Positions 57,415 through 64,000 of a stretch of 64,000 bases of DNA are shown here, piece by piece. The notes under the pieces were generated by a model, which worked only from the letters and a program-made list of their open reading frames with translations, was not told the DNA's origin and searched no databases. Origin of the DNA: Mactromeris polynyma. Its lineage: Eukaryota; Mollusca; Bivalvia; Venerida; Mactridae. The stretch covers positions 204,584-268,583 of the forward strand of contig JASFXZ010000111.1 in the NCBI GenBank assembly GCA_032209605.1, given 5' to 3'. The position numbers and the translations under genes are program-made. The stretch's first letter is position 1, and every line of letters starts with the position of its first letter.

Positions 57415-58490
57415 ATAATCGTAATGTATTAACTCTTAATGTTGTATCACAGGTCAGAAACAACGAACTTGTCTACAGAAACGTATAGAATCGTAATGTA
57501 TTAACTCTAAATGTTGTACCATAGGTCAGAAACAATGAACTTGTCTACAGAAACGTATATAATCGTAATGTGTTAACTCTAAATGTTGTATCAAAGGTCA
57601 GAAACAATGAACTTGTCTACAGAAACATATAGAATCGTAATGTGTTAACTCTAAATGCTGTACCATAGGTCAGAAACAACGAACTTGTCTACAGAAACGT
57701 ATAGAATCGTAATGTATTAACTCTAAATGTTGTATCACATGTCAGAAACAACGAACTTGTCTACAGAAACGTATAGAATCGTAATGTGTTAACTCTAAAT
57801 GCTGTACCATAGGTCAGAAACAACGAACTTGTCTACAGAAACGTATAGAATCGTAATGTATTAACTCTAAATGTTGTATCACATGTCAGAAACAACGAAC
57901 TTGTCTACAGAAACGTATAGAATCGTAAGGTGTTAACTCTAAATGTTGTATCACAGGTCAGAAACAACGAACTTGTCTACAGAAACGTATAGAATTGTAA
58001 TGTATTAACTCTAAATGTTGTATCATAGGTCAGAAACAATGAACTTGTCTACAGAAACGTATAGAATCGTAATGTATTAACTCTAAATGTTGTATCACAG
58101 GTCAGAAACAATGAACTTGTCTACAGAAACGTATAGAATCGTAATGTGTTAACTCTAAATGTTGTACCATAGGTCAGAAACAACGAACTTGTCTACAGAA
58201 ACGTATAGAATCGTAATGTATTAACTCTAAATGTTGTACCATATGTCAGAAACAATGAACTTGTCTACAGAAACGTATAGAATCGTAATGTGTTAACTCT
58301 AAATATTGTATCACAGGTCAGAAACAATGAACTTGTCTACAGAAACATAAAGAATCGTAATGTATTAACTCTAAATGCTGTACCATAGGTCAGAAACAAC
58401 GAACTTGTCTACAGAAACGTATAGAATCGTAATGTGTTAACTCTAAATGTTGTATCATAGGTCAGAAACAACGGACTTGTCAACAGAAAC
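55397..58490. repeat. 72-bp satellite array, about 41 units
   Basis: The 72-bp unit runs through 'cgtatagaatcgtaatgt', 'ttaactctaaatgttgta', 'ggtcagaaacaa' and 'cttgtctacagaaa'. Units vary at a few positions (tatcacagg/taccatagg, cgaac/tgaac, tgtatt/tgtgtt). Rare variants recur: the 'accataggacag...ggcctacag' pair, followed by an 'accaaagg' unit, appears near 56368 and again near 57016, 648 bp (nine units) apart. This shows higher-order amplification. No stable ORF. Confidence 0.95.
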
Positions 58491-60495
58491 GAGCTTTTGT
58501 ATGCGGAAAGGGACTCATTCATTCATCATCCTACACTACTATTGGACTGTTGGCGTGGAGTTTGATGTACAGAGAAATGAGACGTCTTCCGTTATTACCT
58601 ACATACATTCATTTTTGGTCGGTACCGCTCAGGTATCGTCTATAGTAGTGTGGCAATTTGAGAGGCATACAACAATTGGTTCCCGTTTTCAAAACACAAA
58701 AAAGGCTGAAAGCCGGTAACACGTCAAAAACGTCCACATCCTAATTACTACGCAAACAAAGTAGTTCCAAAGTTCACCGAACGAAATAATATAAACGTTT
58801 CAATAAAATGAAATGTTGAAAAGGTGACCTGCTGAAGTGGTTTGTGAACTAATTAGCTATTTATGTGGAGTTCAGATGGGGTTTAAAGCAATGTAATAAT
58901 ACACACGAGTTTTGTTTACAGTGTTAGGTGTGCTAATAATAAAATTAAATGAACGAAAAATGTTTGTCTCTTTTATATTTTTTAAAGATGGTTCATTATT
59001 GTACTTCATTCATGAAGTACTTACTAAATGTATATCTTGTTTTATTCCTTATTAATTTCATAAATCGTCATCATTTTGTAAAGTGCATGTTTTTAGAGCG
59101 TCGACTGTTTTCGTTTAGTACAGATTCTTACTTTTCGCCGGTTGGAGAAACTCCGTGACAGAAATGCAATCAGACGGATACCCTACCATACCGGTTCTCA
59201 AGACTTAAAATGTCAGGTTAGCGCTATAAACGCGATAAATTCGCTAAACGAACGCACGTAGAAGAGTGTACTCGGGTTCAAACTGCGTTTAAAGGATATA
59301 TACAAGAAAAACATTGATGCATAGCATCAAGTCGGCGTAGAACCTATTGTACAAAGAAAGCTTAATTGCTTATGCGATTGTGCTGGAAAAGAGATGATAT
59401 TTGGCTAAAAATGTGTCTTCTTTGGAAATTGTTTCAACCAAGCAATTGCGGGGAAATGAGAAGTATTACATATTATTATTAATTGGTGACAAGACTGTTT
59501 ATGCCAAAGGTGACTCGGGATTATTAGTGCCATATGAAATATTTACTGCTACATTTCATCCTGAAGTTTGAAAAATCTTATATAGTCGTCATACATAATG
59601 TATATACAATTTTGGCAAATGAAATTCTATTTATATGACGTTTGGCAAGTCATATACTAATTCATTTGTTCATTCATATAATTATTCATGACTTTTATGA
59701 ATTCTGTTAGACTGTTTATCAAGTTTGAGACAAATCGTCACAGCGTGAAATGTCTCTGCTATGAAACATCTTGGAGCGACATAAGATCTACTATAATACT
59801 GTAGGTGAGTACCGGAAATTAGATGAAAGATTCTTATCAGACCATAATTGTCAAAACAGGTTTTGACAAATTACAAGTACAAGAATTATGAATACATGTA
59901 TATGCAAGTGTTTCAACATAGAGATTTTTGACAGACTTCTCTAAATCCTGTATATGAAAGCCAAAGCCCATCTTCATGAATGAAAAATACAAATTGAACA
60001 GTTATCAAACTGGTCGTATTTTTTCCATAAAAGTATAAAAAATAATTTAGGTATGGTGAACTACAGCTTCAATGCAAACGAACGATGAGAAACAAAAAAA
60101 GTATGAAGTACATATACTTGCAAGCAAGTTAAATTTGTAATGTCAAAATGTGAATACATACACTTTTATTTTTAAAAGCACTGTATAAAAGGGTAATAGA
60201 AAATATACAACAGGATAACAACAAAAATGACTAGATAAGATAATAAAGTGCCAAAAGTTTAAAAAAATTAAACACGATAGACAGAGTTGACAAATAACAA
60301 TACAAATATAAAGGTAAATATAGAAATTGTTATTTCAACAGGCAATGGCTTGGCACAAAATGAGACAGCCACATGAATACACTGGTGAAATAAGTATTAA
60401 TGAAAAGGAACAACTATGAAGTATATACACACAACTTATGCTTGTACACTTTGCTGTATGTACGTTTTAAACTAATTAGTTTTCCTGTATATATA
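58491..60495. other. gene-free stretch after the satellite
   Basis: A 90-codon ORF beginning in the satellite has no motif. The 30-bp sequence around TGATGC-ATA-GCATCA at 59301-59340 matches 6848-6888. Nothing else is recognised. Confidence 0.5.
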
Positions 60496-61987
60496 CTAGC
60501 GGAAAAAAGAAACTGTGCATGTGTATACTATGCTATAACTTAGGAGGTATGTAAGGAATCGCAATAAAAATTTCAACAGGGTTTTATCTTACCTTTATTT
60601 AACACCAGCTCAATTGATATGGTTATTGAATCAGCTGCGTCTTAGATAGAGATCAGTTTTCAGAGACGTTCTCTAAACAAAGTTCAGCTCATCAATACCG
60701 TGTATGTCCACCATTGGAATCGATGCATGCTTGACAACGACGCCGCATTGATGTGACAAGTGTTCTGAAAAATGCCTGGGGAATACCATTCTAGATTCTG
60801 ACAAGCGCACGTGATAGGTCAGGTAACGTCAACGGCTGATCAACGTAACCGTCGCTGCATCTCATCCCACACGTGTTCTATAGGCGACAAATCCGGTGAT
60901 ATTGCAGGCCAGGGCAGCACATTCACATTGTTCTGGGTCAAAAAGTCGGTGACGACCCGCGCGACGTGCGGGCGAGCGTTATCCTGTTGCAGCGTGGCGT
61001 TACGTTGCTGTACAAATGGAAGGACGTGAGGCCGTATGATTTCGTCACGATATCTGATGCCTGTAAGTGTGCCGTCTACAACCACAAGTGCTGTTCTACC
61101 ACGGGATGAGATGCCACCCCACACCATGACACTACCTCCGCCGAATGGACGTCGTTCAATCACACAACTGTCATGGAAACGTTCACCAACACGACGGTAC
61201 ACTCTAGAACGGCCGTCGCTGCTGTCGAGATGGAACCTGGATTCATCCGTGAAAAGAATACGTGCCCAGTCCTGTTGCGTGAAGTGTATGTGTCTTCTAC
61301 ACCAGGCAAAACGTGCTACACGATGACGTTGCTGCAGAACAGGACGTATGGCAGGACGTCGTGGACGTATGCCTCGTTCACGCAATCGATTACGTACCGT
61401 TCGGGGACTGATTCTTCTAAGGCCAGGAATACTTCTACCCGTCAAAGAAGCAGTTCTGAGTCGGTCACGGAGATGAACCACCCGGATGTACGTATCCTGG
61501 TGAATAGACGTTACGCATGGACGTCCTGATCGAGGCCGGTCTCTGGTTGCCCCAAACTGTTGGTACCGTCTCCACAAGGCGTCTACAGTATTTCGGTGAA
61601 CGCCAAATTGTCTGGCAACGTCAGTATGACGTACACCAGCTTCAATCATGCCTACGGCGCGGCATCTGTCAGTTTCATTCAACCTTGGCATGGCGTATCA
61701 ACGACGTTTTTCAAAATTATCCTGGTTTTGTGTCTTACATGTAACAACACTATGTTTTAACACAGGTTTAGGCGACAAACGTGTTTGCAATTGACTGCTG
61801 CACGAAAAAAACGTGAAAAAGAAGACGTTAGCCTGACAGGCAAACTACCAGTGCAACTCATGCACTGGCCAGTGTAAATGACCGAGAGGGATACACAACT
61901 TACCTGTGTAAAGTTTCAAGTTTTAATTTATAAAATTGAAGGATATATGAACATTTTACACATGCACAGTTTCTTTTTTCCGCTAGG
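60496..61987 (-). mobile_element. Tc1-type DNA transposon, a different family from copies 1 and 2
   Basis: Inverted ends: 'ctagcggaaaaaagaaactg' with 'tgcatgtgta' at 60496 and the complement 'cacatgcacagtttcttttt' with 'tccgctag' ending at about 61987. The 1.5-kb length and a single minus-strand transposase fit the Tc1 group. Termini and protein differ clearly from the other two Tc1 copies. Confidence 0.9.
60692..61691 (-). pseudogene. Tc1 transposase, nearly intact, C-terminal frameshift and stop
   Basis: Starts 'MPRLNETDRCRAVGMIEAG' at 61691 and stays open for 283 codons. DNA-binding part: 'VARQFGVHRNTVDALW', then 'GRPCVTSIHQD'. Catalytic domain: 'LFTDESRFHL' (Asp), 'GGSVMVWGGISSRGR', 'QDNARPH' (Asp) and 'PDLSPIEHVWD' (Glu, DD34E). 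After 'EMQRRLR' one extra base near 60841 creates TGA. The expected C-terminus ('NGIPQAFFRTLV', 'DSNGGHTRY') follows in the shifted frame to a stop at 60692. On the way a second lesion, TGG to TAG, lies at 60791-60793. All catalytic residues are present; only about 50 C-terminal residues are lost. Confidence 0.92.
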
Positions 61988-64000
61988 TTGCAAATGTGTT
62001 ATGTGTTTTACTGGCCGCTTAACTAAATGCATGTATGCTATATATTGACACACCGACTGACAGACAGGGTGATTCTGAACAAGGTGGAAACTGTATAGCA
62101 AGTCTTTTTATGGCATTTCAAGTTTATAATTATAAAGCTCAATGTACAGTGTTGGCTGAACTTCAACAGCCTTGTAAACATTAGAATTTCAGAGTTAAAT
62201 AAGGGGGGTTACCATTTTGTATTCTAATACCTAGTTGTGTAGCTAACTCTATTCTTCCATGCTATACAGCTCCTTGCTCGCTTTATTCTATCCAAATTTG
62301 TTTACATTTCCTATTTCATCTACTTTCGCTACGACATAATTTTTTCCAAACTTGGCACAAGTATTTCATGTTGCACAAGTATCTCAAACCGTGTAGCTGA
62401 CTAGCGGTTGTAGTGGGCATAGAGAATGTTGACCCCTGCATGAATTTCAATGAAATTTCACAAGATTGACGGCATTAACTCTAGTTTCACATATCATCAG
62501 CAAATTCCACTTGGATGATTTTTTACTTAGTTATGACCCTTTGTTGTTCTTCTACATAAAGTTGATATGGAGAAGTTGTCTGCTCCTGCTCTTCATCTCC
62601 AATATCACTGATTAGATTTTAACAAAACACCACAGGAGTTTTCGGTATGGAGTCTAGTTGTGCTTAAAGTCACCATGTTTTGGTCAGATGTTTTTGACCG
62701 AGTTGCACTGTTTGCAGTATTTTTACTTTTAATCCTATAAATTGATTTTGGGGGACATATATTGACTAAAAACAACCCTCAAGTTATCACATTTACTTCA
62801 TTCCAACCTGTTTTTAAACTGTTAATAGCACTTACATTTTTATACCATTCCTACTTCTATGTTTTTAAATTCTTGGCTATACTTTTACCTCTTTTAACTA
62901 TTCTTAGCGGCTTGACGCAAGAGGTTCAACAACAAAGAAAGATTGACAGAGAGAATAGTAATCAGTAATTAATTGTATAACCACTATTATCAGTGGAACA
63001 AAGTTTCTTTTAAAAAATGCAGCTGTATTCCTGTTTGACCCCAATATTTGGAAATGACCCTCAGATGTGAAAACTAGGACTTCATAATGGCCCTCAATTA
63101 TAACAGCTCAGTGAAAACACTACCTTCCAAGACTTTTTATCCCCATTTTGGGGGTGAATAGTCTAAGCAATGTGTTATATATGGAGAGGGCTCACCTGTA
63201 TTTAAATACATGCATTATTACTGAGACTAAAGGAATAATAGGGGTGATAATATAAAATGATATGTATAAATCTAATTTCTAATACATGTACTTCTAAAAC
63301 GTATTTAAGTATAATTATTGAAATTTGGCTGATAAATACATACACAGAAGTGAACATATATATATATATATCAAACTGATTACGTTGATTAAATTGTCTT
63401 TAATTACTTTTAAAGCTATATTTGATGTTCAGTCACTTAACAAATCATATATTGCAGCTTCTTTTGATTTTAATTTCAAAAGTAAAAGTTTGCATTGTTT
63501 GTTGAGGTTTGAAATTATACATTGTTCTCTCAAACTATTTATTTCATTAGACATTGTATAATTCTATTTTAACAAGCAATACTTCATTGTCACTTCTTAT
63601 TTGCCTTAGAGTGGGTGCATACAAATGTTTGTATACACTGCTCATTACTATAATCAGTTACTTAGCTGTGACATTAAACTAGATGTTGTTGTTCAAACAG
63701 AAATAAGGAGATTTATTCAAATGTATTTTTTACACATGGTGGTTGAAACATGGTAATAATTGGGCATTATTTTTTACCATGCTGAGTAGTGCATGTGTAT
63801 CATATACATCATAGGTATATGAAATCATCAATTTATTTCTTTGTTATTTGCTTGACTAGGGATCATAAAATTATTTATCTAATCTGAAAATATTGACTTT
63901 TATCACCAATATTGAAAGGATGTACCTTAGAGTCCCACTGGATCAGAGTCTGTTGATAAGGAGACTAGAGATGCTTGATTTAAATCACATCATTCTTAAC
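61988..64000. other. gene-free stretch to the window end
   Basis: Two ORFs of under 80 codons (62762-62968 and 63325-63561) have no recognisable domain. A short (AT)n run lies at about 63357-63371. No RNA gene or long repeat seen. Confidence 0.5.

Noticed and set aside
61036..61744. Several plus-strand ORFs of 66-118 codons
   Set aside because: They are shadows of the minus-strand Tc1 transposase.

Overview
This is eukaryotic, AT-rich, intron-containing DNA, almost certainly from a mollusc and most likely a bivalve. That is an inference from the repeat content: 'agggccataactc' tandem units, 'tcaaaaaacatggc' repeats, tRNA-derived SINEs, and Tc1, Harbinger, DIRS, P-like and non-LTR elements side by side. 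No taxonomic search was possible. Only three loci look like real multi-exon genes. Most of the rest is mobile elements, their relics and tandem arrays.

Layout. 1-3.4 kb: a 49-bp tandem array, a gene-free stretch and a 26-bp array. 3.4-7.4 kb: gene-free, with one dispersed repeat and two small inverted-repeat elements. 7.6-9.6 kb: a decayed CR1/jockey-type retrotransposon. 9.9-10.2 kb: one exon of a PIF1-like helicase. 10.4-16.7 kb: a P-element/THAP9-like transposase relic on the minus strand, split by a 4.8-kb plus-strand non-LTR element with a 7-bp target-site duplication. 17.1-18.8 kb: a 24-bp minisatellite that is open in several frames. 20.5-22.3 kb: a three-exon FkbM-type methyltransferase gene with one in-frame stop. 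22.4-24.4 kb: a Tc1 copy nested in a small TIR element. 24.7-26.1 kb: a SINE, a double foldback structure and a second copy of the 4.4-kb dispersed repeat. 27.2-29.4 kb: a bivalve-type tandem repeat and a second Tc1 copy in opposite orientation. 30.4-35.8 kb: a mariner relic and two Harbinger relics. 36.2-48.1 kb: a RecQ-like helicase gene (+) and a convergent six-exon gene (-) resembling DUF6589 proteins. 48.2-51.2 kb: a DIRS-type tyrosine-recombinase retrotransposon with inverted termini and an internal complementary region, lacking its reverse-transcriptase core. 52.7-54.1 kb: another repeat family, a Myb/SANT-like exon and a TIR element. 55.3-58.5 kb: a 72-bp satellite with higher-order duplications. 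60.5-62.0 kb: a third, different Tc1 element. The remainder is gene-free.

How the parts relate. The helicase/DUF6589-like pair is the most interesting coding unit: two spliced, apparently intact genes face each other across a repeat-rich gap, and a DIRS element sits 117 bp upstream of the second start codon. Insertion order is readable in several places: LINE into P transposase, Tc1 into a TIR element, DIRS beside the DUF6589-like gene. Domain names come from motif recognition by eye. Exon joins come from splice-site and reading-frame consistency, not from transcripts.
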